Origin: Urechis unicinctus
Taxonomy: Eukaryota; Annelida; Polychaeta; Xenopneusta; Urechidae
NCBI GenBank assembly: GCA_034190875.2
Contig: CM067354.1
Location: forward strand, 66,180,668 to 66,244,667
DNA: 64,000 nt
Direction: 5' to 3'
Both the position numbers and the translations under genes were made by a program. Of the stretch, positions 1 through 13,100 are shown one piece after another (positions within the stretch are counted from its first letter, which is position 1; each line of letters begins with the position of its first letter). The notes below the pieces were generated by a model, which was given only the letters and a program-made list of their open reading frames with translations, did not search any database and was not told where the DNA came from.

Positions 1-151
1 ACTCATTTCAAACGCAGCAATATTAATTAAAAAAAATATATTGCAGCGTTGCCATCAAAATAGATTCTAATATCATATAACAGCATATAATTTGCTTCTT
101 GCTACCTGTACATATATAATTGATGATGCAATTTTATTACCCTTGACGCAG

Positions 152-281
152 TGGATATATTGTCTCGCGTCCAACGATTTTGTCGAAATGAGAAACCTGA
201 GCACGTACTGGCAATGTATGAGGTTAAATATAAGTTGTCAAGGGAAGCTGTCTTTGTGTATCGGCTAACGGGGAGAAGACC
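152..281 (+). CDS. Tentative internal exon of an unknown + strand gene
   Basis: A pyrimidine-rich acceptor (TTATTACCCTTGACGCAG) is followed by 130 open bases that end at a GTAAAG donor. The phase 1 to 2 reading encodes a protein-like stretch (contains ILSRVQRFCRNEKPEHVLA and REAVFVYRLTGRR). It does not join in frame directly to the exon at 1544, so at least one further exon would be needed. I do not recognise the family. Confidence 0.25.
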
Positions 282-1543
282 GTAAAGTAAAGACCATAGA
301 ATACCACACCAGTCAGCAGCTGATAATTCACAGCGTGAGGATGACTGAGTGCGGGTGGGCGGTATTAATCAGCAATCCAAAAACTAAAGTTAGGGTTGTT
401 TTCCTCGTTTTTCCGAACGCTTTGTTCGGGGCTGATTTCATAGTCGACGCCATTTTTGTGTGACGTCACTAGCGCGAACAGTGCCAGCAAGCGGTCGCGT
501 TGTTTAAATGCAGTGCGTTGTCGATCAGTTTGCAAGAATTTGGCTTGGTATAGACCATTTTTATGCTGTTTGAAAGTGGGCTTCTGTCTTACACATTCTA
601 ACCAAAGAGAAGGCGTTTGTTTCGAAAAAAACGAAAAAAAAAACCCGATTGAAAGTCGTAGAGAAGACGAAAGCACCTGGAACGGGGCAGATTTCGAAGC
701 GGATGGGCGAAGACTTGAAACCTTAGTGTGGTGTTCTTGCGCACAACATTATGCCAATTATTCGAAAGATTCTGTGCAAGGCGTGCACCCACAACGTTGA
801 ATGCGCGTTCCCACCCAGACTTTATCGTATATAACAGTTAGCATCACATCAGCTTTCTCGTGTACTGAGTCTAGGGGCAGATATTGTTGCAAGAAACGAT
901 ACATTAGAGATCTTAATGAACATTTGATGAGCGAGAGTGTGTCTTTGATTCATTTATGGTTCTGCCAATTATTCTTATTTATATATAAGCTGTCCACCAA
1001 GTATGTACAAGACATCTAGAAAGATAAGAATCTATTCTACCATCTCTATCCATGTCTCCAGTCGATGCAATGATTCTTTATTCAATTTGAATGGTTCATA
1101 GGCAGTTATGAATCATCTGGTCTATACAGAGTGTTTGGAACTCACAAACCTACCCACTATATTATATGAATCTTGTCATGCAAAGCAATTTGTTAGAATC
1201 CAGGATTTTATTATCACCGACAGTTAATGATGGCGTGTAGGCTAAAATTTGGTATGACCAAAAATATGAGCATGAGATGAATGAGCCATTTAAGTACACA
1301 ACATGTCCATTAGACTACAAGCAGATAACCATAACATCTGGTCTATACTGTTACGCTCATATAACTATGATATGATAATATAACATGTTCAGGGCTCTGA
1401 GTCTGACCCTTTATCCATGCACATGGCTAACCATACACATAGGTGTGGTGATGTCAATCCATTGTAAGGCTGGTCAAATGTTATAATATAACACATAAGT
1501 TATATACTCACTCAAACTCTGTCGTAAGTTCATTTGTTCCCAG
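282..1543. other. Upstream DNA with no supported gene
   Basis: Overlapping open frames of 60-115 codons on both strands between 365 and 1019 have no recognisable motifs and overlap one another, so none is called. A full CRE palindrome TGACGTCA lies at 461-468. The rest is AT-rich and featureless to my eye. Confidence 0.4.
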
Positions 1544-1800
1544 GTATATATACGCCTATACAAAAAGGAGATAGCGCCTTCACACGACGCGCCAACACCA
1601 TGCAAACCAAAGCTGATGTCTTCCTGACCAAGGATACAGTGAAGGTATACAACGACTTACTAACGTTGGAAGAAGAGGTCCGTCCAACAGAGAACGTCAA
1701 AACCAAACCTACCATCACCGCCAACGCCCGCCGAGTTTCACGCAAGGAAAGGTCGGCAAAGCCAGCCACAAGTGGACCGCGATCGTTGCGTCCAAATTAG
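1544..1800 (+). CDS. Probable 3' terminal coding exon of an unidentified neighbouring gene
   Basis: It starts after a good acceptor (CATTTGTTCCCAG) in phase 1 and runs 85 codons to TAG at 1798-1800. The protein is hydrophilic and basic at its end: IQKGDSAFTRRANTMQTKA, then VKVYNDLLTLEEEVRP and VSRKERSAKPATSGPRSL. Codon use looks coding and differs from the AT-rich flanks. The gene would end about 5.3 kb upstream of VPS13 in the same direction. An AATAAA at about 2536 is far downstream. Family not recognised; an ORF that is open by chance is the alternative. Confidence 0.45.
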
Positions 1801-2299
1801 ACCAAGCTCGCTGCCGTTACCGCTCAGACCGAGTCCGGGAGTCCGGGATAATTGTTATTGCAGGGATTAGAAATTATGCTGGCCCCTTATCTATCCGTCG
1901 ACGTTCCCCCTCAAAAACCACAGTAGGCGGCCACGTTTACTCGCTCTCCGGATGCAGCATCCCGGTACTTTGCATCAGATCATAGCAGACCAACGCCTCC
2001 AGCCTCAATGAAGTTTCACCATGAAAAACCAACAGTGCCCATGCGTGACTAACGAACGTTTTGGTGTGTTTGATATGTATTGCTGTTGTAAGTTGTTGAT
2101 AACCTGGGCTTACGTACGGAGCGGGTGTCTACCCTTAGTAAGCTCATGGGTCTCCCCATGGTGAAAGGACTGGGGAGACGAATAAGATATTCCGTGCGTC
2201 GTTTTTATAAGTGACATTATACCTGCATGTTCGAATTTATACATAGTTAGTATTAGATGTTTGTGTTTGATGGCTGGGGTCCAGCCGACCTTAGTAGGG

Positions 2300-2640
2300 G
2301 GCAGTGTAGGAATCCGAGGGGCTTGGCCTCCTCAGATTTAGCGGGTTTCTCCACCCCGATCTTGTGTAGGTATCGTATTTAAAGACCGATACTACACAGG
2401 CCAGAGAGCCATGTTATCTCCTTCTGAGCAAGCATGTTACCTGCCCATCTCCACTAGTCAGTTCCACGAACGAGTGCTCCTATATAGTCTCGAACCGTTT
2501 TGTACCAACTCTGCATCACCGTCAAATATATGATCCAATAAATATCGCTTGTTATACCAACCAGGTGTCTTCTTTAGGGCAACCCTCGAGTCGTTTACAA
2601 TACCAATCCTCTTACACCTGAGAAGAAAATGATTGTTAGA
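2300..2640 (+). mobile_element. LTR-like segment (possible solo LTR)
   Basis: A GC-richer block begins TGTAGGAATCCGAGG and contains a TATA-like TATTTAAAG followed about 150 bases later by AATAAA and a T-rich run, the layout of an LTR promoter plus polyadenylation signal. I could not find a clear matching end or target-site duplication. The edges are therefore approximate and the call is weak. Confidence 0.25.
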
Positions 2641-2796
2641 ATAACCAACCAATCTAAATGGCTTGTGTGGACCCCCATATATATTTGTGCCCAGCTTGCA
2701 AAACAAACAGATATAAATTATTCACTCAGGAATCGCAAGCTCTATCTATCTCTAGGTATGAAGCACACACATGTCCACACAACTCTTAGATTCAAT

Positions 2797-2975
2797 CAAG
2801 GTAAGGTAAGTATAGGGTTTAACGGCACACCGACACCACCTGTGTGTTGACTGGTTGTGTTGGTTGGGTGTGCTCTTCCCCGATGCCGCGCCCTGTGTGT
2901 TGACTGGTTGTGTTGGTTGGGTGTGCCGTCCCCCGATACCGCACCCTGTGTGTTTTCGGTGGTTCACCTCACCCG
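2797..2975. repeat. Dispersed repeat copy 1 with a 53-bp internal tandem repeat
   Basis: It begins AAGGTAAGGTAAGTATAGGG and continues into about 2.2 copies of a 53-bp unit (TGTGTGTTGACTGGTTGTG at about 2841, 2894 and partly 2947). The first about 30 bases match 7927-7958 in intron 1, so this is an interspersed family, probably a short non-autonomous element. I recall similar GGGTTTAACG-type repeats from mollusc genomes (memory, not tested). Confidence 0.55.
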
Positions 2976-4595
2976 AAACTAACTTTAGATCTTTATACAC
3001 GTTTCAAAATTGTTTCATTTGCGACATTCTTTGTTCTTGACACATTAAACGATTTAATCTTTCTTTGAGTGTCATTGTAAAAATATATCGCAATATTTTT
3101 CACTTTGGATGTACATTTTTTTCTTTGTGGTCTTGACCCTACTTTGCTTTTCAACTCACAGGTTGTGGATTTATTCCTTGACATCCTGACTGGCTACTAC
3201 TCGGATGATCTTGGACAAATTTTATGAAAGGTGATGCACCCAAGCCTGTGGATCTCTTGCTGGACCTTTTTCCCAGCGGTGTGGGTTTCACAGGCAGGTC
3301 TGGGTTAGTACCAAATGGACAATAACACTTAGGGGATCACATTCAACCTTGACAATGGTCGATGTTGATAGGCGCTGCAAAGAGTCTACGGCTTAAAAAG
3401 AATATGCTCAGATTGCCTTGATCTGTTACAATTGTTCACTCATACGATGACGTCAGTTGCTCTCGGTCATTCTAGGCAGGGAGTTCATGCCAGATGCGTG
3501 CTTCAGTTGATAGCACAGCATGATGATGTTCCTGGAACAGAGAGGCGTTACTTATTGCTAGCTATTAACCGTGTAGCAAGGAGTGTCAGCCCCACGTTCT
3601 GAGCTATTGCGCTATCAAGGCGTCCATCCTTATTCTTTACAAAGATCTTCTTCTTATTGTTAATGTGAAGGGTCTAATCCCGTGGTTAATCACCCGAGGG
3701 GGGATCGTCCAGGGGGCGAACTGACACGCATTCGCTAATCACTGGTGACGTAGTTTTCATTGTTTGTGTTGATATCTTTGTAGATATCATGCATCTCGAT
3801 ATCTAGCAGTAGCGAGTCTGTATTCAGCAGCTAGCACGTTTAACCGAACTTTGACCTGAGGTAGATCAGGTGCACAGCTGTTTCTGTTTTCCAATATGAG
3901 ATTACTGGGGTCAGAGGTCAATCAATGATCTGCAGCTGTGAATAGCAAATAACTGAGAGAAAGTTTCCTGCACATGATAATCTAAACCAGAGAATTAAAA
4001 TATTCAACATTATACATGAATATGTATTATGGAGGTTATAAATAAGTTGTTACACAACCAAAGCAAACATGTATGTTGCGCACAAATACATAAAAACACG
4101 TTATGACTGACAATAATCAGGACATGACAGAGTCAATACAATGTCAAGTGGAATACCTCTGAAAAACGATAACAATTAAATGGCACAATATGTCTTGTGT
4201 TGCCATGTTCAAAACACAATAAAATGAGCAGAATAAAAACAAAAATCCATTTCTTTGAAAAAACAAACAGCAACAATAAAAGCAAGGCTTTCAACTCAAT
4301 AAATACTCTCTGGAAAGAACGCATTTGCTAATTACACTATCAGCTACGACGTGAACAGATGCAAACACATTTTGAAAGCTGATGAGAAAATACTGTTACT
4401 AATCGACCCTCAACATTGGTTACCCCGACAGGTGATTGTCACAGTAACTAATGCCGCCGATGAATCCATGCAATTAGAACTTAGACAAATTTGCAATCTT
4501 GTACAGCACTAAAGTACAGCAAAGGTTGTTGGTTTGGGACCTCTTCTTTGGCATCAAAATATGTGCAGAGAACACATGCTTGGTACGAGGCAAGT
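2976..4595. other. Intergenic DNA, nothing recognisable
   Basis: AT-rich sequence with short, mutually overlapping open frames only. One CRE palindrome TGACGTCA lies at 3448-3455. No gene, RNA or element is supported. Confidence 0.5.
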
Positions 4596-4596
4596 G

Positions 4597-4740
<144 letters not shown>

Positions 4741-4925
4741 GGCAAAAGCAGTACATATGCAGGAAGTTGATAGCCGGCCACGCTTGACAAAAAAGTGCAT
4801 CTGTGACACAACTGGTAAGAGCAATGGCCCATATGAGGCAACAGCTTGACACAAGGAGTCAAGCTTAATGATTTTAGTGTACCAATCATGAAGGCCATGT
4901 TTTCTAAGTTATGCAATGACCTCTT

Positions 4926-5128
4926 TATAAAATTATCACCAATAAACAACTAATTATATGCAAATTAAAGGTTAACAGTCTCTGTATGATGTAGATACGC
5001 CGCACACAGCAAGCGAGTTGGATATGCACCAGGTATGCGGCAGGTACGCCCAGGATGAAGAGCACCACACAGTTGATGACTTGCATAATACACGCAATTG
5101 CTGTGATAAGGGCAGCACATCCAGTAAT
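4926..5128 (-). CDS. Weak candidate minus-strand exon encoding hydrophobic segments
   Basis: On the minus strand an AG at 5130-5129 is followed by an open frame to a stop at about 4926. It encodes membrane-like stretches such as [19 protein letters not shown] then [18 protein letters not shown], ending in a basic tail. This looks like two transmembrane helices of a divergently oriented gene, but the acceptor lacks a strong pyrimidine tract and two other frames are also open. Family unknown. Confidence 0.22.
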
Positions 5129-7045
5129 CTATTTTTGGAAAATATACCTGTATGCGCAACAAAATCATCAGACAATAGCAAGATATTGCTAAATCAATGT
5201 AAATGAGAAAGTACAAAAAAAAATGTCCATCAACACATTTTTAAGACATCCGTTAAATATTGAATTTTTCTTCCATGAGGGCCCTGGCCCCGCAAACTCG
5301 AGCAACATAACCGCTCCAACCCCAAGCCATGACCAGCGCATGTCATCTGTTCATGGTAATGATTTCCGCAACTACGTCTACTGATGGGCATCGATGAGCA
5401 TCAAATTAGGTTTCATTAGCGTAAAAGAATGGGTTTTTTTGTTGAAACAAATTAATAGAGAATTCATAGTGATAACAATTACCAGTTCGTATCGCCAATG
5501 CGACCATTGAAGTGAGCCGCCGAGGGGTTATCATAGAAATCACTCTTATCCATTTTCGCCCGAAATGGTGGCGCGCTCTCCCCTACTCATGCTGTAAGGG
5601 ACAGGAAGCGGCCCCTTGCGGGAGAAAATGACACTTATCATCAAAAGTGTCCATCGGCTGCTCACCATTCTAACCGCTTAACACCTGGGTATATTTTCGC
5701 GTTGTGTTCCAGTCAATACAAAATTAAATTCTGAATTGCACAAACTGAGCTCTTGTTATGTTTATGTTAAAGTGCAAGTAACGTCTATTTTCGAATCCCT
5801 AATTAAAGTTGAATAAGGTGTATTTCAGCCTGTGAAAGACGTTTCCGACAATATTTTCGTCCATAGATGTCGTTTTGTGTGTTTTTTTTCAATATTTCCA
5901 TCGACTGTTTTGGCATATGCGCAAAAAACGACGGCCATTGGCTCCTGAGTTTGTGACGTCATATGTCACCGTCCAGCCGGATAGCGCAGTCATTTCCTCG
6001 TTTGTTTACATGGGAACTGTTGTAGGTGTGAGCATAATCGTATTTTATACCGTCATCATGTACATCATATACCGCAACGAATCACATCATTTAATGTGGC
6101 ATGGAGAACTTGTTCGCCTAGAATACATTAAATTGTGATAAACTTCTATTATGTTGGGTGAAAACGTCAACCAAAGGGATAATACAGGCAGTACTGGAAC
6201 AGAGGTCTGCACCTCGATTTCAGGCCCGTTTAATGGTTATCAATGATTGATTCACCATTTGCCTGTCCTGTTACGGAGAATATCTTTTCTTGTGCTTTTA
6301 TTTGATTTAATCGCAAATGAAAACTGATACTACATTAAATGGGGATTTCACTCGATATTTCGTTTTTGCTATAAATTGAATAAAATTTCAATAATTTATA
6401 TTCTCCTTGACAACAGAAAAAAAATATTGAGTTGGAGAGATATCGCCGATGTGACTTCGATTAAACAAGTGTGAGACATGCGAAGCAATAATTGGGTGGG
6501 AAAATAAACCGGATGGAATTTATGGTGGTCATGTCCTTTAATCGCTATAATGATTGCCGCCAAAGGCACTTGGGCGATTTTCAAACCTACCACGAAGCTA
6601 CCATTAATCTCAGGTGCCACTGTTATTATAGAAGACTGCCAGCTTGCTTGATAGTGGATCATAATGGTCACGCAGAATCACCTTTGATTCCCGCAAACCA
6701 AAACTAGTAATTATCAATGACTAAAATATCTGCTTCTCAACAAACCTATGGGCACAATTCATTAAACATTGCTTCACAGTTCAGAAAATATGTAAGTCTG
6801 CTTAATATCATAATGTAATTGTGGAGTCGCTTTCTATTTTTCAATTACGTCAGATTCTACGCCCTGCAGGGCTTTTCAGAAGTGCCCTGCTGTGGACAGG
6901 GATACTGGAATTCGTAGATCAACGTTATGACGACCGGCGTTGTAAATTTGATTCGCCTGGTGGCAGCATTATCGTTGACCTGACCCAAAAACAGCTGTCA
7001 TATGACCTGGTTTGACAGCACTTTGGGATGACAACAACAAGAGAT
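5129..7045. other. DNA upstream of VPS13, presumed promoter region
   Basis: No convincing gene. An 87-codon open frame at 5875-6138 (with one hydrophobic segment) lacks support. A CRE palindrome TGACGTCA lies at 5954-5961, about 1.15 kb before the VPS13 ATG. No TATA box is placed. Confidence 0.4.
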
Positions 7046-7075
7046 ATGGGTGAATGTTTCGGTTCGTTTTGCTGA
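7046..7075 (+). promoter_or_regulatory. Possible upstream ORF just before the VPS13 start
   Basis: An ATG at 7046 opens a 10-codon reading frame ending TGA at 7075, 36 bases before the VPS13 ATG at 7112. If transcription starts upstream of 7046, this would be a short uORF. No clear TATA box or initiator is visible, so the transcription start is unknown. Confidence 0.3.
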
Positions 7076-7111
7076 TTTGCTTGAAGAAACTCTCACTGAA
7101 AAATCAAGAAG

Positions 7112-10100
7112 ATGGTGTTTGAGTCCTTCGTTGTCGATTTGGTGAATCGATACCTCGGTGATTTCATCGAAAATTTAGACAGCTCACAATTGAAAATCGG
7201 AATATGGGGAGGTGAGTTTCGACAACACCAGAAATCATATGTCAGTTTCTGTTTCGCCTATGATTAAAGGATGTTGATAAGTCTTGTGCGACGCGATGGA
7301 TGATTATTTGCACGCCATGTAACATAAATCGACATCGCTAATTTCACCAGAAACATAGATCACTTTTGTACATTCATTTTTTACCTAAATCAGAGTCTGT
7401 GACGTTCGCAAGCATCCTTGCAAACAAACACCTGACAAATACAGCTGAATTCAGACTTGATTGACCGCAACATTTGTATGGATATTTCAAAATAGATATC
7501 GTAACTAGCTCTTTCGAACTAAGTACGGGAGTGATGCATGCACTCCATCTCGACAAGGTGATAAATAGAACCTGACGTTGGTCTTTTGGGCTAATCGTAA
7601 CGAAATTGGTCTCATTGACGTTGAATTATTCAGCCGTATCGAGAAGTTGTTAACGAATGCATCACAGCTCGGAAACATTGCATTACATCATCATTTGTTA
7701 AAGAGTATCAGTTCATGTTCATGATAGCCCTGCACTGCAGTGGATAACCCTACAATTAATGCAAAAACCCAGAACTCCAATCATACTTGTTAAATATATT
7801 TTTCATCATGTTTGTTATGGGGCTATATTGTATTATGTATTATGGGGCTATATTTGAGTGATGAAATATGCATAAAAATTAACTTTACAAATGGTCATCT
7901 AAAGCAAATGACGTGTATTTTCCATTCAAGGTACGGTAAATATAGGGCTTAACAGCACCCTTATCAGACCTTGAATGTCATGACAATGGAAAAGACACCA
8001 GTCAATTGCTTTTGATGCTAGAACCTGGCAAGGACATATCTGACCGAACTGAACATATTATGGATTCTGACCTTGTGACCTTCAGCATAAGTTGTGCAGC
8101 AGTGACATGACACCAATCAGGACTAAGAGGGCTCCTGTAAATAGACCAGCATTTTTGAAGCTGCTTTGTTGTGTGGATATGCCACGGGTGTGGTTCGTAT
8201 TTAAAGATATCTGAACATCAACTGTTGTTGTGACATATCACACTGAGAATCACACTAATGATGCCATACCACTATGACAGTCACACTACTGATACCATTA
8301 CACTGGCAGTCACACTAATGATACCATTCCACTGTGGCAGTCACACTAATGATACCATTCCACTGTGACAGTCACACTAATGATGCCATGCCATACCGAT
8401 GTGACAGTCACATTACTGATACCATTACACTGTGACAGTCACACTTATGTTGGCATACCACTGTGACAGTTACACTACTGATGCCATACCACTGTGACAG
8501 TTACACTACTGATGCCATACAATTGTGACGGTCACACTACTGATGCCATGCAATGTGCAACAAAGTGTATATATGCATTTATATCTGTATTATTTATATC
8601 ATACTTGGGCAGCAGTTCACAACGTAATGTTGATGAAAATACGACCCTAGGTGACATTTTATTGACTTTTTCATGACGTAATAATGATGTTCTCATCTGT
8701 TAATTCCCCGTGACCTTGGGCTGTTGTAATGACATCCTCATGATGTTCTGTTAATGATTCCTGTTGTATGTCCTCATGATGTTCTGTTAATTCCCCATGA
8801 CCTTGGGCTGTTGTAATGACATCCTCATGATGTTCTGTTAATTCCCCGTGACCTTGGGCTGTTGTAATGACATCCTCATGATGTTCTGTTAATTCCCCAT
8901 GACCTTGGGCTGTTGTAATGACATCCTCATGGTGTTCTGTTAATTCCCCATGACCTTGGGCTGTTGTTATGACATCCTCATGGTGTTCTCCTTACATTCT
9001 CTCCTTATTGTGATGTTCTCATAAGGTTTTCAAGACTTTCTCATGTTTTTTCTCTTTTTTTTTCTCAGGATGTTCTAATGATGATCTTGTTCTCGTGACG
9101 TTCTTGTGATGTTCTCATGAGGTTTTATGATGTTTTGTTCTCATTATATTCTCATGACGTTCAGGTGATGATTTTGTGATGTTCTCGTGATGTTCTCATG
9201 AGGTTTGGTTTTGTTCTCATGACCTTGTGATATTCTCATGACGTTCCAGTGATGATTTGGTGGCGTTCTTGTGATGTTCTCATGGTGTTCTCGAGATCTT
9301 ATCATGACGTTCTGCAGACTTCCCGAAAGTTAAAAAAAAGTGTCGGACATTCGGTCTGACACGACACATAAATATGTCAGACCGAGAGAAAATCTGTCAG
9401 ACCGAAACGTACAACTTCAGCGACGCCAAAGCTGCGGGAACGACTGGCAGTATGTAACATGCACAACGATTGGTTTTGTATGGGCACTGTGCCGTAAGCG
9501 ACTAATGAAAACATATGTAACGTTTTTCTAATGCCTTCATGCTAAAACCCAATTACTGGGCCTTAAGTTAATGCCAAAACCTGGTTACCGGGAATTTAAA
9601 AAGCCGGACAGTCGGACCAATTTCTGTTTAGAAATCGTCGGACTGTATCAAAATTTGCCAGTCGGGGATCTGTCAGACCGACGGCTTTCGTGAAGTCTGC
9701 GTTCTGGGGATGTTCTTATGATCTCGTGATGTTCTCATCACCTTCACGCAACGAGCTGTGGAATGTTTCAAACTCCATGTCTATTCACTCCATACACATT
9801 AATATAATTTATGCACACCGGCTGGTTGCCTGTCAACATCCTGACTCCAGGGTTTCGCCAGGCTTCTCGTCCCAGCGTCTGCAACCACATAAGATGTAAA
9901 GATAAAAGCATGTTCTTCAGTTCTAGTGTAAAGATAAAAACCAAAATGGCGACAAATCCTTGGGAAATGTGACATTGTTCAATCAGAGATGGCTGAAAGT
10001 ACCCCTGAGAAATACGGCGTCTGATTGGGGCATCCCAATCCGTGGATGCTGCGTCAGATCAGGGTATGTTTGGGTCCTAGTCCTAGACTCAAAATTGAAT

Positions 10101-13100
10101 TTTGCTAAGCATGTGCATATATATCTGTGCCACGGTCAGGGGCTTGGAGTCTTTTACAGGACTCCATCAGATACACGCAATCACCTCAAATATAAACCAC
10201 ATGTGTTTCGGGCTTGGCCACTTGATACGCAAACCCATCCCTTGCGGCTAGCCCCACATGTCTCTCCCCCTCCGCCCGTCTGGACCCTGCACGCCTCCTT
10301 CTACCGCGTCTCGTCCTCGTCTACTTAAACACGGGCTGATGAAGTAGCAATTTAAATTATATTTTAATCGATGTGTCGTGGTTGAAATTGTTAGATTTGT
10401 TGTGTGTTGTCTTGTTCGCTGTCAGTTTCGTCTCTCGCTCGGCCCGATCTGAACTCGGAGCGCTTCGTTCGTTCGTTCGTTAGATCCAGCTTAGAGCCGT
10501 GTTGGCAACAGGCCATGTACGGCTAGGGAGCGCTTCGAGGATGTCGTCTGCTTTTCTCTTCCAGATGTCCTGTCATTGCTGATCAGCTCGTAACAAAGCG
10601 AGCGCATGCCAGCATCGTTCACTTTTAAACTGCTTGATCAAACATATATTGCCTGTGAACTGGGGTGCGTGCATAAGGGCCGTGGAATTTGACATTACCT
10701 TGTGCGAGCATCTGCACTAAAAGACAAATAACGCACTCCGACGAGGAATGTCAATGCTTAGATAAAGCCAAACACCATATGGTTCGGCTTCTTTGGGTGT
10801 TTGAATCTCAGATATCTTGTAACATATCTGTTGCTATGTAACATATATGTTGCTATGTAACAGAAAAACAGACAGTTGCGCTTGTTAATCCTCACCCCCT
10901 AAAGTGATATCCGCTTGCGTTTGTTTTCAGGGGATGTCGTGCTGAGGAATCTGTATGTGAAGGAGAGCGCTCTGGTCAGTACTATCTGCTCACGTGAGGC
11001 AGTTAAACGCCATTGGCGCTCGGATCTCTGTCTGGGTTCCGAGCGGCCGCTTTGACATATTTATATATAGCTCTCTGACATGCCATCGAGCAGCTGTTGT
11101 TAGACATGCGCATCCTGACAAACTTATAGTGAACTATTGTTAGTGGTTCAAGGTCGTTCCACATGAGTAGATCTGGATCAATATAATTTCCGGTCCCTCA
11201 GCCAGATATTCGTTATGCCGTTTGTATTGATGCTCGCGTGTTTCATAAGATATGTTGATTTTGATTGCAGGATGATCTGGATTTGCCGATTAAAGTTCGC
11301 CATGGCAACCTTGGTAAGTAAACAAACTGAGCACATTCAACATCTCCCACCGAGCTTCACCTCACCACAAACCAACCTGCACCAACTCACCTCACCTGAA
11401 ACCAACCTGTACCAACCCACCTCACCACAAACCAACCTGCATCAACCCACCTCACCACAAACCAACCTGTACCAACCCACCTGACCACAAACCAACCTGC
11501 ATCAACCCACCTGACCACAAACCAACCTGTACCAACCCACCTGACCACAAACCAACCTGTACCAACCCACCTGACCACAAACCAACCTGTACCAACCCAC
11601 CTCACCACATACCAACCTGTACCAACCCACCTCACCACAAACCAACCTGCATCAACCCACCTCACCGTAGACCAACCTGCACCAACCCACCTCACCACAA
11701 ACCAACCTGTACCAACCCACCTGACCACAAACCAACCTGCACCAACCCACCTCACCACAAACCAACCTGTACCAACCCACCTGACCACAAACCAACCTGT
11801 ACCAACCCACCTCACCACAAACCAACCTGTACCAACCCACCTGACCACAAACCAACCTGTACCAACCCACCTCACCACAAACCAGCCTGCACCAACCCAC
11901 CTCACCACAAACCAACCTGTACCAACCCACCTCACCACAAACCAACCTGTACCAACTCACCTCACCACAAACCAACCTGCACCAACCCACCTCACCACAA
12001 ACCAACCTGCACCAACCCACCTGACCACAAACCAACCTGCATCAACCCACCTCACCATAGACCAACCTGCACCACCCCACCTCACCGTAGACCAACCTGC
12101 ACCAACCCACCTCACCACAAATTAACCTGCACCAACCCACCTCACCACAAACCAACCTGCACCAACCCACCTCACCGTAGACCAACCTGCACCAACCCAC
12201 TTCACCACAAACCAACCTGCACCATCCCACCTCACCGTAGACCGACCTGCACCAACCCACCTCGCCCAAACCCATGCTCACCGACCTACATCACCCAGAC
12301 CCTTCTTACATCAATCTCAACGGAACCAACGATACATCAATCCAACTCACCACAACCCACCCCACTCCAACCTACTTCACTCAAACCCAGCACAGGTGAT
12401 GATTGGTTGACTTACCTGCTATCTCTCGGTTTATGTTCCAACCCACTAGAATTATAACTTGAACTCGGTAATCGCTGCGATCAACAACACATGCCTAATT
12501 GGTTCAATCCAGATGAACTACGTCCCCCACTCTCTCCCCCCGCCCCCCCACCCCACGTCCAGATGCTAACCGTTCTGTATACTCCATCAATGCACGCCCT
12601 CTCCACCCCCTCTCAGCTGCTCATGCGGCTAGACAGTTGAGTATTTTTGCCGTGGTGCGATAAAGTCGGCGTGGTTGGTGCTGAGCCCGTCCCCAGCTGC
12701 CGCCGCAGCACCAAGCGCGCACCAGGCGCCCGTCAGATGAGATATGTACGCCCTAACGCCGAGTACGCCGTAGCAACCCGACGGTCGCTCCCCGTACTAA
12801 GGGCGCCGCTACCTCAATACATCGACTTCAAGACAGGGTGTGTGTGTTCGCCACTTATGCTATGTCCCAACACGTATAAGCACGGGCGTAAGAGTAACGT
12901 GACTGCATCTAAACACTGATCTGACGTGGCGTATGGAACGAGTATACGACTTAACTTAGCATACGCGACCTGTGAGGGGGCGGCAGAAGTTCCTGCCTCC
13001 TCTTGTTGCTAGTACCTAGTAGATATGGCTACGCGGGATAGTGTTTTGAGACGGACCCTATACCACGGCGCCCCGAGGGTCTAATGAAACGTGTCAGGAT

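Noticed and set aside
365..800. Overlapping open frames of 64-114 codons on both strands
   Set aside because: They overlap each other in several frames, have no recognisable motif and contain low-complexity F/K runs.
5875..6138. 87-codon + strand open frame with one hydrophobic stretch
   Set aside because: It begins at a non-ATG codon in a T-rich run, has no family signature and no splice or promoter support.
9960..10328. 122-codon + strand open frame in intron 1
   Set aside because: No motif, no splice context, composition typical of chance frames in a locally GC-richer stretch.
11387..12281. Minus-strand open frames with a 10-residue Gly/Trp/Val repeat resembling a structural protein
   Set aside because: Antisense of the 30-bp intron 3 minisatellite; no start context, signal peptide or non-repeat coding flank.
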